Shown here piece by piece: positions 9,519-17,099 of a stretch of DNA of 64,000 nt. The notes under the pieces are model-generated. The model ran no database searches and was not told where the DNA came from. It saw only the letters and a list, made by a program, of their open reading frames with translations. The DNA comes from CAZRGZ01 sp964599775 (GTDB taxonomy: Bacteria; Patescibacteriota; Saccharimonadia; Saccharimonadales; Saccharimonadaceae): NCBI GenBank assembly GCA_964599775.1, contig CAZRGZ010000002.1:47209-111208 (forward strand), read 5' to 3'. Both the position numbers and the translations under genes were made by a program. Numbering within the stretch: position 1 is the first letter of the stretch; each line of letters opens with the position of its first letter.

Positions 9519-9608
9519 ATAAATTTATTATACACTCTTGCTTATGCTATAAGTGTAGCAAAATTGACTATAAAATGCAAGTTTGTCAAGTTTTGCAAAG
9601 CGCGATAA

Positions 9609-11723
9609 CTATAATTCACGCACATGTAGGTCTTTAGGAGCATTTTCGCCCTGAGGTGCCTTTGGTAGTGGCACTTTGGCTGGCTTTTGGCGCTGTTGCT
9701 GTTGCCTTTGCTGCTGGTTTTGGCCAGAGTTACCACCCCCACCACCAATTTCGTTAATGACCGGGATCACAATCGGGGTGCGGCGAGTTTGATCATACAA
9801 AATGTGGGTAATCTCATCTTTGAGCTCCTTCTTGAGCACATCGAGGTCAGGCTTACGGCCACCAAAACTACGGGCGACTTTTTGCTTGAGGTACTGGCGA
9901 ATCATTCCCATTAACTCTTCACTATCACGTAGGTAAATAAAACCGCGTGAAATAATATCTGGGCTAGTGAGTAAGCGGCCATTTTGGCGGCTCACGGTAA
10001 GCACCACCACAAACATACCCTCGTTGCTCATGTGGATGCGGTCTTTGAGCACGATTTCGCTGACTTCGGCACCACTGTCGTCGTACATAATACCGCCAAC
10101 TGGGATACGGCCGGCTTTTTTAGCTTGTGCATCGTGCGTCAGCTCAATCACATCACCAGAATCGCATACAAAAATGTTGTCGCGCGGGATGGCGGCTTCT
10201 TTTTCGGCGAGCTCGGCATTGTGCACCAACATGTGGAATTCACCATGAATTGGCAGGTAGAACTTCGGGTTGAGTGCCGTGATGAGCTTCACGTGATCGT
10301 CGTAGTAGCCATGCCCCGAAAGGTGTAGTGGGCCAACACCGGTCAGGTGGGTCTTGCCGTTTTGTAATACATCGCTGCCCTCGCGCATCAGGCCATCGAC
10401 AGTACGTACAACATACTTTTCGTTACCAGGAATGGCATTCGAACTAAAGACAATAACATCGCTATGCTTAATTTTGATGTGTTTATGCGACCCCGTGGCC
10501 ATACGGTTAAGCACCGCGTTAAACTCACCCTGGCTACCCGTACATACAATCGTTACTTTACCATCAGGCTGGCGAATGATGTCTTCCATTTTTACAATGA
10601 CGTCTTTAGGGATTTTAATTACCCCCGCGCGTAAGGCTACTTCAAGGTTCTGAATCATGCTATAACCAGCAAAAGCGACTTTACGGCCGTGTTTCTGTGC
10701 CTCTTCAAGAATAAGCTGCATACGGTGAATTTGACTCGAAAAACAGCTAATAATCAGCCGGTTGTTTTGGTATTTATCCATCACTTCACCAAAACTGCGC
10801 TGAATGTCGTGTTCGCCATGCGTGTGAGTGCCTTCTGATTCACAGTTAGTAGATTCGTTCATCAGCATCAAAATGCCCTCTTTTGTTGCTACTTCGGTGA
10901 GTCGCTCGAGGTCAAATTTATGGCCATCCACCGGGTTTTCTTCAAACCGCCAGTCACCGGTGTGCACCAACACGCCAACAGGGGTACGAACAATAACAGC
11001 GGTAGAATCGGGAATCGAGTGATTTACCCGAACCAGTTCAATACTAAAGCTATCACCCAACTGCACCCGTTCGTGCGCTTCAGGGTTCAGGACGTTATAT
11101 TGCGGCTTATAATCGGTGGTGGCTTCATCCATATTCTTTTCCACCATTCCCAGCGTAAATTTACTTCCATACACTGGCGCCGGAATACGATGAATAAGAT
11201 GACGTGTCGCCCCAATGTGGTCAAGGTGGCCGTGAGTAAACACAATGCCGCGGATTTTATGCTTGTTTTCCTCAAGATAGGTAATATCTGGCACAATATA
11301 GTTAATGCCAGGATAGTCTGCCCCAGGGAAAAGAAAACCCATATCAATCACAATGATGTCGTTGTCGTATTCAATCGCCATCATGTTTTTACCAATACCC
11401 ATTTCGCCCAAACCACCGATTGGCATTACGCGGAGTACGGGTCGACCCGGGGCGCTCTTCATCTTTTTCTGATCAGCCACGCTAAATTGCCGGCCATCAT
11501 AGCCGTTATAGACCGATTTGTTGACCGGAATGTCAATCATATGTTGCGACGCACGTAAATTGACGTTTTCGCTCGTCCGGCGTGAGGCACGATGCACTTC
11601 GCCGCGACGTGTGCTCGTTTTAGAAAGCACTGTATTATTTTGTTGCTTTCTTTGGTTATTGTTTTGTTGCGGCCGGCGATTGATGTCATCCGCCGCAGGT
11701 TTTGCTAACCTTCGTTGTCCCAT
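9609..11723 (-). CDS. rnj: Ribonuclease J (metallo-beta-lactamase/beta-CASP)
   Basis: 704 residues, longer than the usual ~555 because of an Asn/Gln/Arg-rich N-terminal extension of about 95 residues and a Gln-rich segment near the C-terminus. The catalytic HGHLDH motif (H164, H166, D168, H169) is intact, as are the beta-CASP blocks (for example GTHTHGEHD, CTGSQGEFNAVLNRMA, IHGEFHML). RNase J performs 5'-exo and endonucleolytic mRNA decay and RNA maturation in lineages without RNase E. AAAGGAAA lies 9 bases before the ATG. The extension may bind RNA or partner proteins (inference). Confidence 0.95.
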   Translation of the reverse strand: MGQRRLAKPAADDINRRPQQNNNQRKQQNNTVLSKTSTRRGEVHRASRRTSENVNLRASQHMIDIPVNKSVYNGYDGRQFSVADQKKMKSAPGRPVLRVMPIGGLGEMGIGKNMMAIEYDNDIIVIDMGFLFPGADYPGINYIVPDITYLEENKHKIRGIVFTHGHLDHIGATRHLIHRIPAPVYGSKFTLGMVEKNMDEATTDYKPQYNVLNPEAHERVQLGDSFSIELVRVNHSIPDSTAVIVRTPVGVLVHTGDWRFEENPVDGHKFDLERLTEVATKEGILMLMNESTNCESEGTHTHGEHDIQRSFGEVMDKYQNNRLIISCFSSQIHRMQLILEEAQKHGRKVAFAGYSMIQNLEVALRAGVIKIPKDVIVKMEDIIRQPDGKVTIVCTGSQGEFNAVLNRMATGSHKHIKIKHSDVIVFSSNAIPGNEKYVVRTVDGLMREGSDVLQNGKTHLTGVGPLHLSGHGYYDDHVKLITALNPKFYLPIHGEFHMLVHNAELAEKEAAIPRDNIFVCDSGDVIELTHDAQAKKAGRIPVGGIMYDDSGAEVSEIVLKDRIHMSNEGMFVVVLTVSRQNGRLLTSPDIISRGFIYLRDSEELMGMIRQYLKQKVARSFGGRKPDLDVLKKELKDEITHILYDQTRRTPIVIPVINEIGGGGGNSGQNQQQRQQQQRQKPAKVPLPKAPQGENAPKDLHVREL

Positions 11724-11739
11724 TGGTTATTATTTCCTT

Positions 11740-12327
11740 TCAGCTTTCTAGCTTTTTGACTATTATTGGGAGTCGAGAAAAATCATCCATTAATGTTTGA
11801 CGCATGCTTCCGTTGTATAATGCAGCCGCTGGGTGAAACAGAGGTACTATGACAACTTTCGTATCGCCAAACTGAATGCGCTTGGGCTCGCCATGAATCT
11901 GACTAATCTTCATGCCTGGCAAAAAATACTCCATACTATGGCGTCCTAAAGTCACGATGACTTTTGGTTTAATCACGCCCAGCTGTCGAGTGAGAAACGG
12001 CCAAAATGCCTTTTTCTCCTCCGGCAGCGGATCGCGATTGCTGGGTGGACGATATTTTACGATGTTGGTAATGTACACGTCGCTGCGCTGTAGGTGAACT
12101 GACTCAAGCATCTCGTTCAAGAACTTACCTGCCGCACCGACAAAAGGCAAACCCTGTTCGTCTTCGTTCTTACCAGGGGCTTCACCGATGAAGACAATAT
12201 CGGCATCCACATTACCATCACCCATCACCAGGTGCGTGGCCGACTTGGCCAGATCTGGGCAGATATTCTGCTCTTGAATATCTGCCGCAATCTGCTCAAG
12301 CTGGTCCTTTTTGGTAGAACTCGTCAT
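11740..12327 (-). CDS. Uracil-DNA glycosylase, family 4-like, lacking Fe-S cysteines
   Basis: 195 residues from the ATG at 12327, which overlaps (ATGA) the stop of the small ORF upstream. Catalytic motifs match family 4/5 UDGs: GEAPGKNEDEQGLPFVGAAG from 48 and HPAA at 165-168. The family normally holds a 4Fe-4S cluster with four cysteines; only Cys23 (ICPDL) remains, and the positions expected for others read Y92 (KYRPP for KCRPP) and F108/W109. It should excise uracil from DNA, but without the cluster. A longer in-frame reading upstream is rejected because it has no family similarity. Confidence 0.88.
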   Translation of the reverse strand: MTSSTKKDQLEQIAADIQEQNICPDLAKSATHLVMGDGNVDADIVFIGEAPGKNEDEQGLPFVGAAGKFLNEMLESVHLQRSDVYITNIVKYRPPSNRDPLPEEKKAFWPFLTRQLGVIKPKVIVTLGRHSMEYFLPGMKISQIHGEPKRIQFGDTKVVIVPLFHPAAALYNGSMRQTLMDDFSRLPIIVKKLES

Positions 12328-12488
12328 GGAACTCTCTTTCCTAGCGAAACCTCCAGATTTTGGAGCGAAAAACCTGCAGCGAGAGAAGATGTGGCTACAG
12401 CTCCATCGACGAACGCTAAAGGTTTTACAGCCCAAAAGATGGGGGTTGCAGCTGAAAGTAGGGTTCTATAATGAGTTCTTAGTGCCAT
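12324..12488 (-). CDS. Small ORF translationally coupled to the UDG gene
   Basis: 54 codons, starting MALRTHYRTLLSAATPIFW and ending GKRVP, then TGA inside the ATGA that starts the UDG gene. The overlap type and the non-random, hydrophobic/alanine-rich composition suggest a translated small protein or leader peptide. No Shine-Dalgarno is seen; an extended -10 (TGCTATAAT, minus strand near 12534-12542) lies about 45 bases upstream and a TACATT hexamer 5 bases upstream. The family is not recognised. An alternative is a non-coding structured leader: the same bases can fold an AAAACCT...AGGTTTT stem and a CTCCA/TGGAG hairpin. Confidence 0.4.
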   Translation of the reverse strand: MALRTHYRTLLSAATPIFWAVKPLAFVDGAVATSSLAAGFSLQNLEVSLGKRVP

Positions 12489-12602
12489 GAAAAAATGTAT
12501 TCAAATCCTAATAAGAGAAGCTGTAATTGTTTTTATTATAGCAGTTGAGGAGGAGAGTTTCAACCATCGCCAGAACCTCGATGAAGTTGCAAGACTGGAC
12601 TT

Positions 12603-14714
12603 TTATGTGTTGTTTGCTTCCTTCATGCTAAGGTTCAAGCGACCCTTGTCGTCAATCGCGGTGAGCTTCACCTTTACCGTGTCGCCTTCTTTTACAACAT
12701 CGGTCACTTTTTCAACACGTTTGTCGGATAGTTCAGAAATATGCACGAGGCCATCGATATTTGGCATAATGTTCACGAAAGCGCCAAAGTCCATTACCTT
12801 TACTACTGTGCCCTCGTAGGTGGTGCCAACTTCTGGTTCTTCCACCAATGATTTTACCCAGTCCAATGCTTTTTTGATAGCGTCGCCGTCTGCCGAGGCA
12901 ATAGTTACAAGCCCATTATCTTTAATGTCGATTTCAGCACCGGTTTCAGAGGTAATTTTATTAATCGTTTCACCACCTTTACCAATAATGGCGCCAATTT
13001 TGTCAGGGTCAATCATGAGCTTTTCGATTCGCGGTGCGTAAGGGCTTAATTCAGGACGTGGCGTAGCAATGGTGGTAAGCATATGTTTCAGGATATGCGC
13101 CCGCCCAATCTTTGCTTTCTCGAGTGCTTCAGCCATAAGTTCAGGTGAAATACCCTTTACTTTAATATCCATTTGCAAGGCAGTGATACCTTTTTCGGTA
13201 CCAATCACCTTAAAGTCCATGTCTCCAGCAAAGTCCTCAATACCTTGAATGTCGCTGAGAATGATCGTTTTGCCATTACCATCCATCGCAAGACCCATTG
13301 CAATACCACTCACTGGCGCTTTTATTGGCACCCCGGCATCCATCATGCTCAAAATACTCGAGCAAACACTGGCCATACTCGTCGAGCCGTTTGAGCTCAG
13401 AATCTCCGATACGGTACGGATGGTGTATGGGAATTCCTCTTCACTCGGGATAACAGCACGCATACCCCGTTCAGCGAGTGCACCATGCCCCACTTCCCGG
13501 CGGCCAGGCGCACCAAGGCGGCGCACTTCACCAACCGTAAAGCCAGGCATGTTGTAATGGTGAATAAAGCGCTTCTCACGGTCTTCTTCCATGGTGTCTA
13601 TCATCTGTGCATAGCTTAGGGGCGCGAGAGTAGTAACATTAAGTGCTTGGGTACTGCCGCGAGTAAAAATGCTCGAGCCGTGAGCACGTGGTAGAACCCC
13701 TACCTCGCTTGAAAGCGGGCGGATATCGTCGGGCATACGGCCATCTGGGCGCACACCATCTTCGAGGATGGCACGGCGCACTTCTTTTTCAATTACCGCC
13801 CGGAAGGCTTCGTGCCAAGCAAATTTTTCTTCGTGATCGGCATCTTCAGGAACGAGCTGAGCAAATACTTCGTCTTCGAGTACCTGGAGAGCCGCCTTTC
13901 GTTCGGCATGATTGCCCCGTACATTGGCACCGAGCCGATCTTGCACAAGCTCATAGATGGCATCGCGGCGGGATTCATCAGGGGTGAATAGCTCGTAGGG
14001 CTTTTCTTCTACACCCACCTTCTCGGCCAGCTCTTGCTGCAGGGCAATGACCGGTTGAATACTTTCATGCGCTAAACGAATTGCCTCAATCATGGTTGGC
14101 TCGTCCACTTCACTCGCGCCAGCTTCTACCATCATGATGGCATCGTGCGTTCCTGCTACTATTAGGTCAAGATCACTCTTTTCAATATCAGAACTTTTTG
14201 GTTGGGCAACCAGTTTACCATCAAGCATTCCGATGCGCGCTCCGGCAATCGGGCCGGCAAACGGTACCCCGGCCAGCATCATCGCGCTCGAAACCGCAAT
14301 CATAGCCACCATATCTGGTTTTACCTCTGGGTCAAGGCTCACCACCATAGCTACACCTTGCAGCGCATTGCGGTAGCCCTTAGGGAAAAGCGGGCGGATT
14401 GGCCGGTCAATCAAGCGGCTGGTGAGAATCGCTTCTTCGCTCGGGCGGCCCTCACGCTTCATAAAGCGGCTGCCGCTAATTTTACCAGCTGCATACATTT
14501 TTTCTTCGTAGTCGATGCTCAGCGGGAAATAATCTAGATCGTGATTCACATCACCGCTAGTGACAATACCAAGCACCACCGTGTCGCCCATTTGCACTGT
14601 TACCGTTGCGCTGGCTTGAAATGCCAGTCGATTGGTTTCTAGAGTAATTTTTTGCCCAGCGAACTCACCTTCAACCCGTATTATATCTTTACCAAAAGGA
14701 TTGATCGTTGCCAT
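12603..14714 (-). CDS. pnp: Polyribonucleotide nucleotidyltransferase (PNPase)
   Basis: 703 residues with the full PNPase layout: two RNase PH domains separated by an alpha-helical domain, a KH domain (DPDKIGAIIGKGGETINKI) and a C-terminal S1 domain (GTTYEGTVVKVMDFGAFVNI) ending at LSMKEANNT. It degrades RNA 3'-to-5' by phosphorolysis and works with RNase J in decay. The gene lies directly downstream of rpsO, the classic rpsO-pnp order. The spacer between them holds strong hairpins that could serve PNPase autocontrol, as in other bacteria (inference). AAGG lies about 8 bases before the ATG. Confidence 0.97.
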   Translation of the reverse strand: MATINPFGKDIIRVEGEFAGQKITLETNRLAFQASATVTVQMGDTVVLGIVTSGDVNHDLDYFPLSIDYEEKMYAAGKISGSRFMKREGRPSEEAILTSRLIDRPIRPLFPKGYRNALQGVAMVVSLDPEVKPDMVAMIAVSSAMMLAGVPFAGPIAGARIGMLDGKLVAQPKSSDIEKSDLDLIVAGTHDAIMMVEAGASEVDEPTMIEAIRLAHESIQPVIALQQELAEKVGVEEKPYELFTPDESRRDAIYELVQDRLGANVRGNHAERKAALQVLEDEVFAQLVPEDADHEEKFAWHEAFRAVIEKEVRRAILEDGVRPDGRMPDDIRPLSSEVGVLPRAHGSSIFTRGSTQALNVTTLAPLSYAQMIDTMEEDREKRFIHHYNMPGFTVGEVRRLGAPGRREVGHGALAERGMRAVIPSEEEFPYTIRTVSEILSSNGSTSMASVCSSILSMMDAGVPIKAPVSGIAMGLAMDGNGKTIILSDIQGIEDFAGDMDFKVIGTEKGITALQMDIKVKGISPELMAEALEKAKIGRAHILKHMLTTIATPRPELSPYAPRIEKLMIDPDKIGAIIGKGGETINKITSETGAEIDIKDNGLVTIASADGDAIKKALDWVKSLVEEPEVGTTYEGTVVKVMDFGAFVNIMPNIDGLVHISELSDKRVEKVTDVVKEGDTVKVKLTAIDDKGRLNLSMKEANNT

Positions 14715-14742
14715 AAAAATACCTTACCTTCCTAAGTAGCGG

Positions 14743-14822
14743 CTAGGTAACGGGTGTTGGTCTCGCATCCTTATGGGATCAACATCCACCACCTAGTTTA
14801 CGTCACGAGCTCGATTAGCTCG
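14743..14822 (-). promoter_or_regulatory. Structured pnp leader (two hairpins)
   Basis: In the rpsO-pnp spacer, CTAGGT (14743-14748) pairs with ACCTAG (14791-14796) around an imperfect inner stem (TGTTG with CAACA), and a second hairpin pairs CGAGC (14806-14810) with GCTCG (14818-14822). In other bacteria the pnp leader is a processing site used for PNPase autoregulation; a similar role is inferred here only from position and structure. Confidence 0.4.
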
Positions 14823-14866
14823 CTATGCTACTTTAAATATTAATTTACCTGCCTTACAAGCAACGA

Positions 14867-14891
14867 ACTCCGAAAGTGCTACTTACGGAGT
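14867..14891 (-). terminator. Hairpin over the rpsO stop codon
   Basis: ACTCCG/CGGAGT arms (14867-14872 and 14886-14891) enclose the rpsO TAG stop. There is no U-tract, so it is more likely an RNA processing or attenuation hairpin between rpsO and pnp than a strong terminator. Confidence 0.35.
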
Positions 14892-15145
14892 CCGAGCTTG
14901 GCGACGATGGCACGATATGCTTCAAAGTCTTTTCGAGCCAAGTAATCCAGCAAACGTCGACGCTTCCCTACCATTTGGATAAGTCCGCGACGAGCCATTT
15001 TGTCCTGCTTGTTTGCCTTCAAATGCTCGGTAATCTCTTTGATACGCTCTGTCAAAACTGCAACTTGTGCTTGGGGTGACCCCACATCAGTTTTGTGAAG
15101 CTGCACATCGGCAATCGCCTTTGTTTTCTTCTCAGCTGTGATCAT
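14879..15145 (-). CDS. rpsO: 30S ribosomal protein S15
   Basis: 88 residues from the ATG at 15145 (MITAEKKTKAIADVQ), with the S15 core DVGSPQAQVAVLTERIKEITEHLKANKQD and ending RRRLLDYLARKDFEAYRAIVAKLGLRK (split: RRRLLDYLARKDFEAY then RAIVAKLGLRK). S15 binds 16S rRNA early in 30S assembly. An AGGAG sits only one base before the ATG, too close to act as a Shine-Dalgarno; instead an extended -10 (TGGTAAAAT, hexamer at 15154-15159) ends 8 bases before the start, so a leaderless mRNA is likely. Upstream lies the inverted-repeat element at 15196-15327. Confidence 0.95.
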   Translation of the reverse strand: MITAEKKTKAIADVQLHKTDVGSPQAQVAVLTERIKEITEHLKANKQDKMARRGLIQMVGKRRRLLDYLARKDFEAYRAIVAKLGLRK

Positions 15146-15195
15146 ACTCCTGTATTTTACCAGAGGAAATAAGTTTTTACAAGGTTGAACTATTG

Positions 15196-15327
15196 ACCTG
15201 AGCCCCAAAACCCACCACCGAGGGTGGCACCCGGCGGGCAGCACCCAAAAATATTTTTACTTTTAGTAAAAAATTTTTAGGGGCAGACCAGGTGACAGGA
15301 CCCTTGGGTGGGTTTTGGGGCTCAGGT
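15196..15327 (-). repeat. Structured intergenic element family 1, copy 1
   Basis: An 82-bp core (15222-15303) matches, in reverse orientation, the element at 55670-55751. Conserved blocks, read on the minus strand, are GGGTCCTGTCACCTGG, TCTGCCCCTAAAA, TTTTGGGTGCTGCCC and GCCGGGTGCCACCC; the A/T-rich centre differs in sequence but forms a hairpin in both. Here the core is enclosed by a perfect 21-bp inverted repeat (15196-15216 and 15307-15327) that the other copy lacks in this form. It lies upstream of rpsO and 13 bp before the -35 box of the ROK gene. Confidence 0.75.
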
Positions 15328-15340
15328 TGACTTGTAAAAG

Positions 15341-15369
15341 TTGACTAATCAGCTATTTGGACCTATAAG
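15341..15369 (+). promoter_or_regulatory. Sigma-70 promoter of the ROK gene
   Basis: TTGACT (15341-15346), a 17-bp spacer, then TATAAG (15364-15369). Start of transcription is expected near 15376, giving a leader of about 44 bases with a strong Shine-Dalgarno. This canonical layout differs from the leaderless promoters common among neighbours. Confidence 0.6.
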
Positions 15370-15419
15370 TAATAAAGTCCTCACAGGAGACAACAGACCA
15401 AGAGAGGAGGTGGCCAGGC

Positions 15420-16238
15420 GTGGCCACCAGAATCGCAACCGTGAACATCGGCGCAACCCACATCCGAAGCACCTTCTGGCTCAATGACAAGATGGGCCTG
15501 AAGGTGGACGAGCCGACAACAAGGTATAAGCCGACGGTGGACCAAATCGTTCGCTTCGCGCTGGAGACTGGAGCAACCGCCCTGGCGGTCTGCGTAGCCG
15601 GCAACGTGGTCAACGGGACCGTCATTGGTGCCGGTAACCTCGGGAGCCTCGATCCTCAGTGGATCGGGGCTAACCTGCAGGACGACCTACACGAACGGCT
15701 CGGTTTCCCCGTGCAGGTGGTCAACGATGCCCACGCCGAAGCCATCGGCGAGGCATCGGCCCGCACTGAAGAAGGAACGCTTACTCCCATCACGTATATC
15801 GGGTGGGGGTCCGGCATCGGTGTCGCCACCACCAGTGGTGCGACCGAAGCAGGCCACATGATTCTCAGCGACAAGAGTCTTCTCGCCTGCGGGTGCGGTG
15901 GCCTTGGCTGCGCCGAAGCGCTCATCGGTGGGAACAACCTCGAAGCCCGCTTCGGGGTTCCGGTCGAGGAAATGTCTCCCATGCAGTGGGACCAAACCAT
16001 CCCCGATCTCAGTCGGCTCATCCGTAACCTCATGGTTGCCTTCTTGGGCAATAGGCTTGTTGTCATCGGTGGCGGCGTCGCACTGCGGCAACTGGACGAC
16101 GAGCGGCTGGCGTGGCTCAAGCAGCGCCTTCAGTGGATGCCCACGACGGTCCCGATGCCAGGGATCGAGCTGGCAAGACACGGAGACGACGCAGCCCTTT
16201 ACGGTCTGTACGCGCTCGCTCTTCGCGGAGGGCTATAG
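15420..16238 (+). CDS. ROK-family sugar kinase/regulator, GC-rich insert
   Basis: 272 residues with a GTG start; GAGGAGGT lies 8 bases upstream. ROK hallmarks are present: the catalytic Asp in ND at 102-103, a glycine loop GWGSGIG (128-134), and the zinc site His146 (EAGH) with Cys157-G-C159-GGLG-C164 followed by Glu166. ROK proteins phosphorylate glucose, N-acetylmannosamine or related sugars, or act as repressors when a DNA-binding domain is fused; none is fused here. It is slightly short (usual ~300) and the N-terminal ATP loop (NIGATHIRS) is atypical. 36 of 60 bases at 15421-15480 are G/C against 23 of 60 in truB (16561-16620), pointing to transfer or to a chimeric contig. Confidence 0.8.
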   Translation: MATRIATVNIGATHIRSTFWLNDKMGLKVDEPTTRYKPTVDQIVRFALETGATALAVCVAGNVVNGTVIGAGNLGSLDPQWIGANLQDDLHERLGFPVQVVNDAHAEAIGEASARTEEGTLTPITYIGWGSGIGVATTSGATEAGHMILSDKSLLACGCGGLGCAEALIGGNNLEARFGVPVEEMSPMQWDQTIPDLSRLIRNLMVAFLGNRLVVIGGGVALRQLDDERLAWLKQRLQWMPTTVPMPGIELARHGDDAALYGLYALALRGGL

Positions 16239-16257
16239 AGCGCATTAGTGAGCGGTG

Positions 16258-16386
16258 GGGGGGGGGGGGGTGGGGGCCCCCCCCGCCACCCAATCGAAAC
16301 AAAAAACTTAGATAGAATANNNNNNNNNNGGTTTCTTTGCGGTCTTTGGGGGGGGGTGGGGGCCGCCGGCCCCCCCCCCCCCCCCC
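16258..16386. other. Scaffold gap flanked by poly-G/poly-C
   Basis: Ten N bases (16320-16329) mark an assembly gap. On the left, 13 G, T, 5 G and 8 C (16258-16284) can fold back on themselves; on the right there are nine G, T, five G (16348-16362) and 17 C (16370-16386). Both sides carry the same G-run/T/G-run/CC pattern. This may be real low-complexity sequence or an artefact of poly-G reads at contig ends. The true distance between the ROK gene and truB is unknown. Confidence 0.85.
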
Positions 16387-16403
16387 GCTCCAGCGAAATT
16401 CAA

Positions 16404-17081
16404 CTATACGTTAAGAACTGATATATCACTGGCCTGAGTGTTTTCGTCTAGCTTCATCGCTTGTTCAAGCGTAAATGCCCCCACTTTCGTTCGCCGTAAC
16501 GCAGTGCAATAACCACCCACCTCCAATTGCTCTCCTAAGTCCTCTGCTAAAGTGCGAATATAAGTACCGCTTGAAACGTGCGTACGAATTTTAAGTTCTG
16601 GATACTCATACTCAAGTAACTCAATAGCATAAATGACCACTTTTCGTGTGGGCATTTCCACTGCTTTACCTTTGCGGGCTAGTTTATAGGCACGTTCACC
16701 ATTAATTTTAATGGCTGAATATACGGGAGGGATTTGCTCGATTTCACCAATAAATCGCGCTATCACCTGCTCGATCTCTTCACGTGGCGGTTGGCGATTG
16801 CTCACCGGTGTTATCTCGCCCTCTATATCGCCCGTGGTGCTGGTTTCTCCTAAGCGGATAGTCGCTTCATAGACCTTATCGAGCTTACTAAATTCGCCTG
16901 CTCGTTTGGTGGCTTTCCCCACTACTAAAATGACAAGCCCGGTGGCAAACGGGTCGAGTGTACCCGTGTGACCTACTTTCACTTTTTTACCCGCCTGTTC
17001 ACTCAACATGCGCCGTATTCGGGCAACCACACCAAAGCTACTCATATGTGCAGGTTTATCTACCAGTACTATACCATCCAT
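16404..17081 (-). CDS. truB: tRNA pseudouridine-55 synthase TruB
   Basis: 225 residues. Begins MDGIVLVDKPAHMSSFGVV and includes the catalytic motif GHTGTLDPFATGLVI with the nucleophilic Asp, then the KVYEATIRLGETSTTGD block. It makes pseudouridine 55 in the T-loop of tRNAs. It is shorter than E. coli TruB (314) because the C-terminal PUA domain is missing, common in small genomes. It starts 18 bases after the DHH-like gene stop and follows the frequent bacterial order DHH phosphoesterase-truB. Confidence 0.93.
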   Translation of the reverse strand: MDGIVLVDKPAHMSSFGVVARIRRMLSEQAGKKVKVGHTGTLDPFATGLVILVVGKATKRAGEFSKLDKVYEATIRLGETSTTGDIEGEITPVSNRQPPREEIEQVIARFIGEIEQIPPVYSAIKINGERAYKLARKGKAVEMPTRKVVIYAIELLEYEYPELKIRTHVSSGTYIRTLAEDLGEQLEVGGYCTALRRTKVGAFTLEQAMKLDENTQASDISVLNV

Positions 17082-17099
17082 ATTTTATTGCTTTTAGGC

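Noticed and set aside
10920..11558. 212-codon rightward frame inside RNase J
   Set aside because: Antisense to a conserved catalytic region; composition (His/Asn/Val-rich) is that of a shadow frame.
12328..12490. T-box or other riboswitch before the UDG gene
   Set aside because: No AGGGTGG-type T-box bulge or known aptamer core seen; the folding is explained as well by a coding small ORF.
15656..16181. Two long leftward frames across the ROK gene
   Set aside because: Expected in GC-rich coding DNA; only the rightward frame has ROK motifs, promoter and Shine-Dalgarno.
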